From Sycon ciliatum (lineage: Eukaryota > Porifera > Calcarea > Leucosolenida > Sycettidae), in NCBI RefSeq assembly GCF_964019385.1, contig NC_088649.1, forward strand, positions 7,719,503 through 7,783,502: a DNA stretch of 64,000 nucleotides, read 5' to 3'. Positions 9,253-18,859 of this stretch are shown here, piece by piece. The position numbers and the translations under genes are program-made. Under the pieces are notes generated by a model that had not been told where the DNA came from, made no database searches, and saw only the letters and a list, made by a program, of their open reading frames with translations. Position 1 is the first letter of the stretch. Every line of letters starts with the position of its first letter.

Positions 9253-12200
9253 TTCCTAACGATGTGAACGGTTGCACTTTCTGAGCTCTGATGAGCAGAG
9301 CTTCCTTAGCGTTGCTCAATGGCTCGTCCGCTCAGAAAATTGAACGTTTTGTTCATTGTAATACTTATTTCAATAATGGATGGAAATGGGGGCCAGGGGG
9401 CCCGGAGAAAGCGCTGGTCGGAGGAGGAAGTGAGAGTGTTGGCTGAGTGCTACGCAATTGCGACGCCTGGAGGTGTCCAGTCTCGTGGGTACATGCGACG
9501 GATGCACGATGCTTGGTGTGGCAGGGGCCTGGAGAGACAGGTAAGCGAGGTAAATTTGGCCAACCAGTTGCGAGAAATTCGGAAGAGCGGACGACTCTCC
9601 TCCGACGATGTCGAGGCCATTCGTCAGCAGTGCACGGCAGAAGAACCAGCAAGGACGGAGACCAGTCCAGAGGCGTCTCGGGATGTGCTATGTGAGGAAG
9701 CCATGGTGACTGGAGCGCTAGGCGACCGTGGCCTGGCGGGGTGCTGCGGTGGTGCTGGTGCTACTAGTACTACTACTACTACTACAGCTAGTACAGTTGC
9801 TGCTGCTGCTGGTGCGACTACTGCTGCTGACATGACACCGCATGGCCAGGCTGTGTGCGCTTGTGCATGTGGAAGCAGCTCACCCCACGGTACGTGTACA
9901 TGTGAGTTACCTAGTACTAGTGATGACAGTGATGACAGTGATGATGTGGCGTGTGGTGTTGAACCCAATCTACCGACTGTAGAAAACGCCACCAACACTG
10001 ATGCTGAGCAGTACAACCTGCAAGATGAGCTGCTGCCCAAGGAGATTAGTGATGTAACGGAGGAGTTAGAGAAGAGGTATGGTGCAGAGGTCGTGGCCGA
10101 CATGGCACAGCGACAATGCCTCCCTAATCCAACAAAAAAGCATGTACAAAATAAATTATTATACAGTGTTACCGCCATGGTCAACTCTCAGCTCAGGCTT
10201 GTGTGTCGCCGGCTATTTCCTGATGGTGAGGCGTCGCTCCATGAGATCAATTGCCTCGTGTATGCTGGTGCTTGCGTTTGCATATCGACTATCCAAGGCA
10301 GTCAGAATCATCCGACTGGCAATGCCAAGCAAAACGGAAGTGACAAGGACCATCCGCCGCAGTGGCAGATCCGATTGACAAAGGAAATCGATCAACTCCG
10401 CTCGGATGTTTCCCGACTCACCAGCATGCTACGATATCCATCGGAGAAACATCATGACTTCTGGAGGAGATATGAAGTTGAAGTCGGAAACACAGACGAG
10501 TTGGAAATGAAGCTACAGGGAAAGAAAGATCGACTTCTTGCGCTAGCAGCCAGGATGCGTCGATACCGAGAAAATGAAAAGGCCAAAAAAGCCAACAAAA
10601 TGTTCCAAATGAATGAGCGTGCTTTCTACCGGACGCTTCGGGAGCCTGCACACTCTGTTAGTGGTGCTTCAAATCGATTGGAGACGCCGCAATTTCCAGA
10701 GGCGGGTGAAGCCACCGAATTCTGGAGTGATCTTCTGTCTACACCTGCGCCGTTCACCGCTGGTGAGTGGTATGTAAGGCAACCAGAATATTATGAAGAA
10801 CACGTCCCTGTGCAGAGTAGCGCAGTTATCACCCAGGACATCCTGGCTGACTGCCTGCGCAAACTAGCCTTGTGGAGGGCTCCGGGCCATGACAAGTTGC
10901 ATGGGCACTGGTGGAAGAGGCTGACAAGCCTGCACTCTTACCTTCGGAGAGCCTTCCAGAGGGTGATAGATGGCCACAGTGACATTCCGGGATGGTTGAC
11001 GTCTGGCGCTACTACTCTCCTTCCTAATACTTCTCCACCTTCGGCAATGCCCAAAGATTATAGACCAATTACGTGTCTTCCGATACAGTACAAGCTCTTT
11101 ACCGCCGCCATATCGAAGATTATGTGGCAGCACATCAATCAACATGAAATACTTGCAACGGAGCAGCGCGGTTGTGCAGCAGCTGGTCTTGGTTGCAAGG
11201 AGCACCTGATGGTGGATAAGATGATTCTGGAGGATGCCCATACGAAAGGGCGAAATCTGGTCATGGCATACCTGGACTTCAAAAAGGCATTTGATAGTGT
11301 GTCGCATGAATGGATTCTACATGCTTTGACGATGTATCGATTCCACCCGTCTTTGGTCACAACTATTGCTCGTAGCATGCAGAACTGGAGAACGACAATG
11401 CACATATGCGACCAGGGAAGATGCAGGGTCACTACCGGCAACATTTCAATAAGAAGAGGCATATTTCAAGGTGACACATTATCCCCATTACTGTTTTGCC
11501 TGGCGCTAAACCCAATCAGTTTTGAGCTCAACCGATTGCCTTTGGGATACAGAGTCAGCTGCAGAGACGCCGAGTTGTCTATCAATCACTCTTGGTACAT
11601 GGACGACATTAAACTCTATGGGAAAACTACAAAGGATGTGACTACCCTTGTGTCTACCGTGTGTGGCGTTGGTGATGACATCGGCATGAATCTCAACCCG
11701 GCTAAGTGTGCCGTGCTGCACGTCAGGAGAGGAAAACCAGATGAAGGATGCTCTATCCAGGTTGGCGATGAGACCATTGCAGAGTCGCTACGACTCAATG
11801 AAACATACAAGTACCTTGGAGTAGTGCAAGCAGCCATGATACCTCACCCGCAGCTCAAGACGCAACTCACTGCAGAATACAAAAAGAGATTGTATTTGCT
11901 TCTTAACAGTGGATTGAATGCGCGAAACATGATCAAGGCCATCAATACGTATGCTCTGCCGGTTATGACATATAGTTATGGAATCGTAATTTGGACCGAG
12001 GCTGAAATCAAGACCACAGATCGAGCGACAAGATCAGCCTTGACTGCGTCTGGATTTCACCACCCCAAAGCCTCAGTCAACAGGCTCTACATGAAGAGGG
12101 GAGATGGAGGCCGGGGCTTGGTCTCTTGTGAGGATATGCACGGCCGGAGCATGTGTGGCCTGGCCCGCTACATGAGTACCAGCCCAATAGACAGAATAAA

Positions 12201-13472
12201 CTTGCTTTATCAGTATCATCAACAAAAACCTACAACAAAAAGCCACTCAATAACTGCAAAGGCTGCTAAGTTCCTGTCGAGTTTGGATCTGCCAGCAGCT
12301 GGACCAGCTTTACCCAATAAGCATACCATTAAACAAGCGTGCGCTGAGCGAAAATCCAAAACACTTTCCACTATGCCGCTGCATGGGAGATATTGGAGCC
12401 GATTGGAGGAGAATCGCCTAGATAAGGAGCTTACCTTCATGTGGTTGAAATCAAGGACACTGAAACCTTCAACTGAAGGCATGATTATGGCAGCACAAGA
12501 CCAATCCCTCAAAACGAAAAATTACCAATACGCCATAATGAAGTCAATTGCTCGAACTGATGCCAATTGCAGGCTTTGCAAGGGCAGCTTAGAAACAATT
12601 GACCACATTGTCAGTGCCTGCCCAGTTCTTGCTCGGACCAGTTACATTGAACGACATAACCGGATAGTAAAGTATGTGCACTTCGAAATGTGTAGAGCAC
12701 GAGATCTACCTACTGGTGCTTCACGATTCGACCACCAGCTCAAGGCATTGGTCAAGAGTGATCAGTATCGCCTCTATTGGGAGTATTCGGTCCCAACTGA
12801 CCTGAAACTATCAGCAAACAGGCCCGATCTGCTCCTTGTTGATGACAAGGAGCGCATCGCCTACATTATAGACATCAGCGTTCCTGGTGAGAACAACATC
12901 AATAAGAAAATGGCTGAAAAGCGCTCGAAATATTATGATTTGAAGCGGGAGATTTCGAGGATTTGGTCCCTCAACCAGGTTGACGTGGTCCCTGTGGTTG
13001 TCGGTGCCCTGGGAGGCTTGTTGGGGGAGACTCCTCAATGCCTTCGGACTGTGCAGGGAGGAGACCTGGCTATTGTGCAACAGGAGGCTATACAAGGTTC
13101 GATTAAAATACTGAGAACTATTCTTAACATGTAGATGCACCTCTGCTGCGTTTGCATGTTCAATAGCTAAGAGACTTGAATAACGACTGATAAAGACTGA
13201 TATTTCCTTTGTTACTACTCCCTTCATTGGTTGATGTATTTTGCCTGTCGCTGCAAATTCTTTATTATTGTTTTGATGTTGGAGTTCGGATTGAGTTTCT
13301 TTCCTTTCTTCCTCTTCCTTCAACTAGTTCTTGTCCCTTTGGTTTTTAGGTTTTATTTATTTATTTATTTTTGTTTTTGCTTTTTCACTTTCTTTTTTGC
13401 TGTCCCACCCATGGAAATATTTCCCGGTGGGTCTGGCTTATCGCCTTCGAAAGAAGTGAATAAAGGAGAAAT
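9250..13472 (+). mobile_element. R4/Dong-like LINE, apparently full length, in a TAA microsatellite
   Basis: The element lies between (AAT)n at 9231-9250 and AATAATAAT at about 13470. It has a 5' leader of roughly 70-125 nt with a small hairpin (GCTCT-GATGA-AGAGC type), one long uninterrupted ORF and a 3' UTR of about 335 nt. The Dong element of silkworm is known to insert in TAA repeats, and the restriction-like endonuclease seen here fits that group. The precise edges cannot be set because target and flank are both AAT. Confidence 0.75.
9319..13134 (+). CDS. LINE ORF: reverse transcriptase with restriction-like endonuclease (R4/Dong-like)
   Basis: A 1271-codon ORF without breaks. Residues about 30-110 form a charged helical region with Trp and Leu spacing (R-K-R-W-S-E-E-E-V) that resembles a Myb-like DNA-binding domain. 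A Cys/Thr/Ala-rich and acidic stretch follows. The reverse transcriptase runs about 440-850, with F-K-K-A-F-D-S near 654, R-G-I-F-Q-G-D-T-L-S-P near 714 and catalytic Y-M-D-D at about 760. A CCHC knuckle (C-R-L-C...H...C) is near 1085. The C-terminal PD-(D/E)XK-type nuclease has R-P-D-L-L-L-V near 1169, I-I-D-I-S-V-P near 1184 and K-R-S-K-Y-Y near 1203. Such proteins nick a target site and prime reverse transcription from it. An internal ATG at 9376 could be the true start. All motifs are intact, so the element may be active. Confidence 0.9.
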   Translation: MARPLRKLNVLFIVILISIMDGNGGQGARRKRWSEEEVRVLAECYAIATPGGVQSRGYMRRMHDAWCGRGLERQVSEVNLANQLREIRKSGRLSSDDVEAIRQQCTAEEPARTETSPEASRDVLCEEAMVTGALGDRGLAGCCGGAGATSTTTTTTASTVAAAAGATTAADMTPHGQAVCACACGSSSPHGTCTCELPSTSDDSDDSDDVACGVEPNLPTVENATNTDAEQYNLQDELLPKEISDVTEELEKRYGAEVVADMAQRQCLPNPTKKHVQNKLLYSVTAMVNSQLRLVCRRLFPDGEASLHEINCLVYAGACVCISTIQGSQNHPTGNAKQNGSDKDHPPQWQIRLTKEIDQLRSDVSRLTSMLRYPSEKHHDFWRRYEVEVGNTDELEMKLQGKKDRLLALAARMRRYRENEKAKKANKMFQMNERAFYRTLREPAHSVSGASNRLETPQFPEAGEATEFWSDLLSTPAPFTAGEWYVRQPEYYEEHVPVQSSAVITQDILADCLRKLALWRAPGHDKLHGHWWKRLTSLHSYLRRAFQRVIDGHSDIPGWLTSGATTLLPNTSPPSAMPKDYRPITCLPIQYKLFTAAISKIMWQHINQHEILATEQRGCAAAGLGCKEHLMVDKMILEDAHTKGRNLVMAYLDFKKAFDSVSHEWILHALTMYRFHPSLVTTIARSMQNWRTTMHICDQGRCRVTTGNISIRRGIFQGDTLSPLLFCLALNPISFELNRLPLGYRVSCRDAELSINHSWYMDDIKLYGKTTKDVTTLVSTVCGVGDDIGMNLNPAKCAVLHVRRGKPDEGCSIQVGDETIAESLRLNETYKYLGVVQAAMIPHPQLKTQLTAEYKKRLYLLLNSGLNARNMIKAINTYALPVMTYSYGIVIWTEAEIKTTDRATRSALTASGFHHPKASVNRLYMKRGDGGRGLVSCEDMHGRSMCGLARYMSTSPIDRINLLYQYHQQKPTTKSHSITAKAAKFLSSLDLPAAGPALPNKHTIKQACAERKSKTLSTMPLHGRYWSRLEENRLDKELTFMWLKSRTLKPSTEGMIMAAQDQSLKTKNYQYAIMKSIARTDANCRLCKGSLETIDHIVSACPVLARTSYIERHNRIVKYVHFEMCRARDLPTGASRFDHQLKALVKSDQYRLYWEYSVPTDLKLSANRPDLLLVDDKERIAYIIDISVPGENNINKKMAEKRSKYYDLKREISRIWSLNQVDVVPVVVGALGGLLGETPQCLRTVQGGDLAIVQQEAIQGSIKILRTILNM

Positions 13473-13478
13473 AATAAT

Positions 13479-13755
13479 TTGGAAAGGATTGGGAGAACTT
13501 CATATTCAAAGGATCAGTCGGGGAAGTGAACTGCCTGAAAAGAGAAAAAAACGCCAGACCCACCAGGACTCGAACCTGGGACCCTGCTTGTCATGAGCAA
13601 TGCTCTAACCACTGAGCTATGGGACCAGGCTGAACCTAGAAGGCGCTGACAAGTTTTTTTTCCCATGGTTGGTCCCCTGGGGGAGGGAAAAAGACCCAAG
13701 TGCCATCAGTATGTGTGGCACGTGTTGTGAGCTGCCTTTGGATTGAATAATAATA
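13479..13755 (-). repeat. Foldback repeat family A, copy 2, rearranged
   Basis: One terminal arm (TTTGGAAAGGATTGGGAG...) at 13479-13552, then the tRNA-like core in minus orientation, then the unique block in the opposite orientation to that expected, ending at (AAT)n. The second arm is missing. It sits directly at the 3' end of the R4/Dong-like LINE. Confidence 0.75.
13554..13626 (-). tRNA. tRNA-like core of family A, copy 2
   Basis: Same cloverleaf as the 9108-9182 copy but with a normal-sized D loop. Anticodon loop CATGACA, with A at position 33. Pseudo-tRNA inside a repeat. Confidence 0.4.
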
Positions 13756-13766
13756 ATAATAATTTC

Positions 13767-14832
13767 AGAACAAAATATTGCGACAGAGCTTTCGGCCATA
13801 TTTTCAATTCATTGCATTCCCAACTCCTCACAACCACGCGCTCTTCAGCCGAACCATACAGTCACCAGCAAGGACACTTCCGTTGAGAGATAATATTCCT
13901 CCACGCCTCCAGACAGCTGTTTCGCTCCCTGTCGGAGCTCATCAGTAGAGGATGATAATGATGATAATGGAGGAATGATCATTCTTATACACCAGAAATG
14001 GCGCAAGTGCGCGCTTTCCACATATATCAATGGCATATGCAAGCTGCTAAAATGGTAAAGTGTGAGAACAGCGATAAATAATCATAGTACGCGCTCATTG
14101 GTGGAGAAACACACCACACAAGCGACGAAAATCTTACTCGGAATACTGATGCCAATGGAAAGTACATGTGTGTTGTTTATTATTATGATGTTGCAATGTC
14201 CATGTATGCAGGCGAGGCGAGACTCACCGCCGAGATCCCCCAACGCGACAGGCTCGGTTGCCGTTCAGGATTCACACCGACCTGTCCGCCCGTCAACAGG
14301 ATCGACAGCGGGAGGCCCCACTGATGCCGATGTCGATGCACACCAGGAAACTGGTAGTCGTGCGTGTGATACTAACAGGTCTAGTAGCAACCACTGACAA
14401 ACGAGAGGCCAGCTGGGGCATTCACTCCAGTCAGGGATGCTTGGTCGACGCTTCGTATCAGCAGCTCAGCTCAGTTTGATCAAAGATGTTGCAGATGTGT
14501 CTTGCTTTCCTCCTTCCTTCTTCACCGACTCGTCTTGTCATCTCTCCTTCTTTCTTCACCGACTCTTCGTGTCCACTCTGCTCTGCCACTAACGGCGCAT
14601 TAAAACTTCAGAACAAAATATTGCGACAGAGCTTTCGGCCATATTTTCAATTCATTGCATTCCCAACTCCTCACAACCACGCGCTCTTCAGCCGAACCAT
14701 ACAGACACCAGCAAGGACACTTCCGTTGAGAGATAATAGGCGTGGAGGAATATTATCTCTCAACGGAAGTGTCCTTGCTGGTGTCTGTATGGTTCGGCTG
14801 AAGAGCGCGTGGTTGTGAGGAGTTGGGAATGC

Positions 14833-14850
<18 letters not shown>
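13767..14850 (-). mobile_element. Hammerhead-bearing retroelement family B, copy 1
   Basis: On the minus strand the element ends ...ATTTTGTTCTGAA at 13767 against an AAT array. It carries a hammerhead ribozyme at 13906-13951 and a body of about 650 bp that matches 57325-57960 in reverse. Its far end joins a second truncated copy of its own terminus (14609-14740, minus) and an inverted plus-strand copy (14742-14845), then (AAT)n. Partial tandem and inverted copies of this kind are typical of Penelope-like insertions. No protein domain was recognised, so it is probably non-autonomous. Confidence 0.7.
13906..13951 (-). ncRNA. Hammerhead ribozyme, family B copy 1
   Basis: Minus strand: stem I CCTCTA with TGGAGG (one G-T pair), core CTGATGA, stem II GCTCC/GGAGC with loop GACAG, core GAAA, short palindromic stem III ACAGCTGT, cleavage triplet GTC. 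Type I layout (open at stem I). Confidence 0.85.
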
Positions 14851-14855
<5 letters not shown>

Positions 14856-14863
<8 letters not shown>

Positions 14864-14925
14864 TCCTGTGGTGACAGTCAATTTTTTCTTCAGACTTTTC
14901 CCGTTTGTCTCTTTCCCTCAAAACC

Positions 14926-14935
<10 letters not shown>
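14856..14935 (-). repeat. Foldback repeat family C, single arm
   Basis: TCCTGTGGTGACAGTCAATT followed by the right arm of family C ending ...CCTCAAAACCAGTTA. It is bordered by (AAT)n on both sides. The tRNA-like core is reduced to a few bases. Confidence 0.65.
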
Positions 14936-14960
<25 letters not shown>

Positions 14961-15021
14961 CAATGAATATAACTAAATGCGCACTCATATCACAACCATG
15001 GGGACGAATCATGTACATGTA

Positions 15022-15057
15022 TTCCAGAACGTTTTCTTGTCACAATTATCAATGGAA
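15022..15057 (-). ncRNA. Degenerate hammerhead motif in a PLE arm
   Basis: Stem I TTCCA/TGGAA, core TTGATAA in place of CTGATGA, stem II TTG/CAA, core GAAA, stem III AACGTT, cleavage position C. The architecture is kept but two core bases differ, so it is probably inactive. Confidence 0.5.
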
Positions 15058-15631
15058 TTCGTGACTAAAGAGAATGATGAAACTACAATAGGATTTATAC
15101 ACTTGGAGTGGAACAGCGAGGATACAAGCATAGTAAGAAAAATAGCACAAACCTAGGAACAATGTGCACAGGTAATAAACTATAGGTGAGGTGAGAAATG
15201 ATAGGAAATTCAGCAAGTGCAGTGTGACAATGGACATGCATGTGCAAGTGTGTGTGAGTGAGTGCGAATTTACTGGAATAGCGTAAGTGCGGTGACATTT
15301 TCTTTTTGTTTACAAAGATTTGGATCACGAATGCGAATGTAGACTGCTTCTAGAACTTTCAACTGCTTGAAACTACTTGCAGAACGAACAACACTGAACC
15401 AAGAATCATCATAATCATCATTCGCACTCACTCACACACACTTGCACATGCATGTCCATTGTCACACTGCACTTGCTGAATTTCCTATCATTTCTCACCT
15501 CACCTATAGTTTATTACCTGTGCACATTGTTCCTAGGTTTGTGCTATTTTTCTTACTATGCTTGTATCCTCGCTGTTCCACTCCAAGTGTATAAATCCTA
15601 TTGTAGTTTCATCATTCTCTTTAGTCACGAA

Positions 15632-15667
15632 TTCCATTGATAATTGTGACAAGAAAACGTTCTGGAA
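15632..15667 (+). ncRNA. Degenerate hammerhead motif in a PLE arm
   Basis: Inverted copy of the 15022-15057 motif with the same two changes in the core. Confidence 0.5.
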
Positions 15668-15792
15668 TACATGTACATGATTCGTCCCCATGGTTGTGAT
15701 ATGAGTGCGCATTTAGTTATATTCATTGCATTATTAAGATTATTGTCTCCACGTCGCCTTTTTAAATAATAATAATAATAATAATAATAATG

Positions 15793-16553
15793 TAAAAGAG
15801 AAAAGGACATATGGATACGAGTTAAGAGTAACTCTCCATCACTGTAACATGATACTATATACAGTCAGAAAGTGCAATAACTAGGCACAAAACTGACAGA
15901 GTACTGAGACATTCGACGTCCTGACACCTAACTTCAACACATCTCCGTAGCGCTAACCGACAGCCTTCCAACTTGGAAGGTTCAAGGTTATGGGAAGACC
16001 AAAGAGGGGAAGGCAAGCGCAACGAAAACGAGCAAAAGCTACAGTCCCAACGGAACAAAGAATGTCGATTGTTACTGGACGATGACGAGACCAGTACGAT
16101 ATTTGACAAAGCGGTCTAACTACAATTCGAAGCAGCAAAGCAGCACACCACCCAACTTGGGTGGGTCATAAATATCAAAGATAAGTAAAGAAAAGTAAAG
16201 CTTTGCTGCTTCGAATTGTAGTTAGACCGCTTTGTCAAATATCGTACTGGTCTCGTCATCGTCCAGTAACAATCGACATTCTTTGTTCCGTTGGGACTGT
16301 AGCTTTTGCTCGTTTTCGTTGCGCTTGCCTTCCCCTCTTTGGTCTTCCCATAACCTTGAACCTTCCAAGTTGGAAGGCTGTCGGTTAGCGCTACGGAGAT
16401 GTGTTGAAGTTAGGTGTCAGGACGTCGAATGTCTCAGTACTCTGTCAGTTTTGTGCCTAGTTATTGCACTTTCTGACTGTATATAGTATCATGTTACAGT
16501 GATGGAGAGTTACTCTTAACTCGTATCCATATGTCCTTTTCTCTTTTACATTT
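15793..16553. repeat. Long inverted repeat, family D, about 350-bp arms
   Basis: Nearly perfect inverted arms at 15793-16139 and 16200-16553 around a spacer of about 60 bp. The outer 165 bp of each arm equals the repeat at 7385-7548. The inner part includes, on the plus strand, a basic stretch G-R-P-K-R-G-R-Q that resembles the AT-hook of the PLE ORF, so this could also be a head-to-head PLE derivative. (AAT)n borders both ends. Confidence 0.8.
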
Positions 16554-16578
16554 ATTTATGGCTCAACATCCGAGTTTC

Positions 16579-16579
16579 A

Positions 16580-16673
<94 letters not shown>
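16579..16673 (+). repeat. (AAT)n microsatellite, about 31 units
   Basis: The longest uninterrupted AAT array in the window, lying between the family D inverted repeat and the PLE that follows. Confidence 0.98.
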
Positions 16674-16745
16674 GCAATGAAAAGTATGAATGCCGCAGAC
16701 ATCACCACGCAACATGACAATTTGTTCAAGGTTTGGTTTTGTGTG

Positions 16746-16785
16746 TTTCCAAAATCGATTTTCACGTTGCGATCATCAGTGGAAA
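16746..16785 (-). ncRNA. Hammerhead ribozyme in the PLE left arm
   Basis: Minus strand: stem I TTTCCA/TGGAAA, CTGATGA, weak stem II (CG/CG within TCGCAACGT), GAAA, palindromic stem III AATCGATT, cleavage position T. The core is intact, but stem II is very short. Confidence 0.65.
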
Positions 16786-16915
16786 TACGCAACTAAAGAG
16801 ATCAAGGGAAAAACAAAGGTTAAAAATCCAAAGAAGTGTGACACATGACGGGTAACTTGTGGTAAGTATTACAAAAAGTGAGAACTAAAATAAAGAGTAA
16901 GTGTGACAAACGGGC

Positions 16916-18688
16916 ATGAACAGTGCAGAAACAACTCATGAACACGGGGTGCAAACTCACGAAAATAACCTAAGTGCTAAAACATGTTCTGTTGTTGGCT
17001 ACTGCGAATCTCTTGTGGACCAGTCACTATGGCCGGAGTTTTACGTTCGTTTTGTCGACGACTCGTTCACATATTTTGATTCAGTACAACAGTGTGACGC
17101 CTTCTTGGACCGATTGAATAACTTACATCCCTCTCTGAAATTCACGGTTGAGCATGAACAGAACAACACCTTGTCCTTTCTAGATGTGCGTGTGGAGAAG
17201 TCAAACGATGAAATTGTAACGTCAATATACAGGAAACCAACATTTACCGGACAATATATCGTGTTCGACTCGTATTGTTCGTACCTGTATAAGGTCAACC
17301 TGGTGAAGAATCTGGTGGATAGAGCGCGGCGAATCTGTTCCCCCTCTCGACTCAAGGATGAGCTAGGTTTTCTGAAATCTGTGTTTCTCAAAAATGGTTA
17401 CCCGGAGGAACTGCTAAACAAGCTACTAAAATCAGCATCAAAACCAAAGGTCGTCATCATTGGTCCAAGTCGTTGCCCAGTCTACCTTTCCTTACCTTGG
17501 AAAGGAGAGGCATCACAGACATTGTGCCGCACAATCAAAACGCTAGTTACACAAACATACTTTGCGGCGCACTTCATCCCTGTGTTCACTACGATACGTG
17601 CGTTCACGGTGAGGAAGGATGTCCTACCATCCCACCTATTGAGCCACTTGGTCTACCAATTTGAGTGCCGGAATTGTGATAGCCGGTACGTTGGTAGGAC
17701 CCTTCAACACCTGAGCGCACGTATCAAGCAGCATGTACCACTTCACATGCTGCAGGACGCAGCAAAAGCGAAGCGCCCGAAACGGGGAAGACCACGCAAG
17801 AACCCGCTCCCTCTACCACCGACACAACCAGAGCAAGTCGAACACACGGTGCAGAGGAAGAGTGGTGGATCACTAAGCCAACCGAATGTGCCTTCTCCAC
17901 CGTTGCCCTTGCCGCCACCGGAGCCACCACCAGTGCCGTTGGTGGCTGGGGTTGGGGAGGAGTCGGCAACAACAACAGTACCGCCAATCACAGAAATTGA
18001 GCCCATTTCTTTGACACAGTATCCGGCTGTGCGGACACCGCAGCACCCTCCGGCGATTGATCCGTGGGTCCAGAGACCACGGAGGTCGACCGCCAATTAT
18101 TCAACCGAAATATATGCTAGGAATGGCCAAGGCCCACGCGGAGCATCGAAGGAGACCGGAAGCCGGGGGCAAAACGGAACACAATCTCGGGACGTAGATG
18201 AGGTAAGGACAGTGGCACGGGACAGACGTAGGAAGGAGAACATGGATGGTATCAGACGACTGACTGGTGGTGAATATGAGTTGGGTGATGATGCGGCGGA
18301 TGACGAGAATACAGATGACGACGAGGCGGATGACGGCGAGGATACAGATGACGACGAGGCGGGTGATGACGAGGCGGCGGATGAAGACGAGGCGGATGAC
18401 GGTGAGACGGCTGGTGGTGATGGTGATAAAACGGACGAGGAGGAGTCAGGTGGCAGGGAAGGTGATGGAGCTGATGAGGGTGAAATTCGTAAGAAGTCAG
18501 CTGTGTATTTGCATTTGTTATCTCGTCCCGATTGTTTGAGTGTGTATGATGATTCCCACTTCTCTGTACTGTGTCGTGCCCGTTATGTCCAGCAGTTGAA
18601 GGTCCTTGAAGCTGTCTGTATTCGTACGCATAAGCCCGATTTGTGTAAGCAAAAAGAACATGTTTTAGCACTTAGGTTATTTTCGTGA
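16916..18688 (+). CDS. PLE reverse transcriptase (C-terminal half) with split GIY-YIG endonuclease
   Basis: 590 codons. The first 25 or so lie in the inverted arm, so the start is an accident of insertion and the reverse transcriptase lacks its N-terminal half. F-V-D-D (residues 46-49) is the catalytic box. L-H-P-S-L-K-F-T, L-S-F-L-D-V and Y-R-K-P-T-F-T-G are typical PLE thumb-side motifs. Around 243-273, L-V-Y-Q-F-E-C-R-N-C then R-Y-V-G-R-T and R-I-K-Q-H form the first half of a GIY-YIG nuclease. About 250 residues then intervene: an AT-hook (K-R-P-K-R-G-R-P-R-K, about 286), a Pro-rich part and an Asp/Glu-rich part (about 457-502). The second nuclease half follows at about 527-590 (Y-L-H-L-L, L-K-V-L-E-A-V, K-P-D-L-C-K-Q-K). 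In the PLEs I know, these halves are close together. Confidence 0.85.
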   Translation: MNSAETTHEHGVQTHENNLSAKTCSVVGYCESLVDQSLWPEFYVRFVDDSFTYFDSVQQCDAFLDRLNNLHPSLKFTVEHEQNNTLSFLDVRVEKSNDEIVTSIYRKPTFTGQYIVFDSYCSYLYKVNLVKNLVDRARRICSPSRLKDELGFLKSVFLKNGYPEELLNKLLKSASKPKVVIIGPSRCPVYLSLPWKGEASQTLCRTIKTLVTQTYFAAHFIPVFTTIRAFTVRKDVLPSHLLSHLVYQFECRNCDSRYVGRTLQHLSARIKQHVPLHMLQDAAKAKRPKRGRPRKNPLPLPPTQPEQVEHTVQRKSGGSLSQPNVPSPPLPLPPPEPPPVPLVAGVGEESATTTVPPITEIEPISLTQYPAVRTPQHPPAIDPWVQRPRRSTANYSTEIYARNGQGPRGASKETGSRGQNGTQSRDVDEVRTVARDRRRKENMDGIRRLTGGEYELGDDAADDENTDDDEADDGEDTDDDEAGDDEAADEDEADDGETAGGDGDKTDEEESGGREGDGADEGEIRKKSAVYLHLLSRPDCLSVYDDSHFSVLCRARYVQQLKVLEAVCIRTHKPDLCKQKEHVLALRLFS

Positions 18689-18859
18689 GTTTGCACCCCG
18701 TGTTCATGAGTTGTTTCTGCACTGTTCATGCCCGTTTGTCACACTTACTCTTTATTTTAGTTCTCACTTTTTGTAATACTTACCACAAGTTACCCGTCAT
18801 GTGTCACACTTCTTTGGATTTTTAACCTTTGTTTTCCCCTTGATCTCTTTAGTTGCGTA

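Larger units (their letters stand above)
14957..15764. mobile_element. Penelope-like element 3' ends, head-to-head inverted pair
   Basis: Inverted arms at about 14959-15270 and 15415-15735 enclose about 145 bp. The enclosed minus-strand sequence (15400 to 15280) encodes the C-terminal PLE motif L-K-V-L-E-A-V-Y-I-R and P-N-L-C-K-Q-K, as in the ORF ending at 18688 but clearly diverged. The left copy thus keeps its last codons plus 3' UTR on the minus strand, while the right copy is mostly 3' UTR on the plus strand. The right end has the PLE tail ATTGTCTCCACGTCGCC. Both outer edges are AAT arrays. Confidence 0.75.

Noticed and set aside
9280..9305. CTGATGAGCAGAGC in the LINE 5' leader
   Set aside because: Part of a simple hairpin; no GAAA core follows.
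9624..10184. 186-codon frame antisense to the LINE ORF
   Set aside because: Shadow of the Thr/Ala/Asp-rich stretch of the LINE protein.
18468..18490. CTGATGAGGGTGAAATTCG in the acidic part of the PLE ORF (also in the dimer copies)
   Set aside because: Coding sequence for Asp/Glu repeats; no stem II or stem I pairing.
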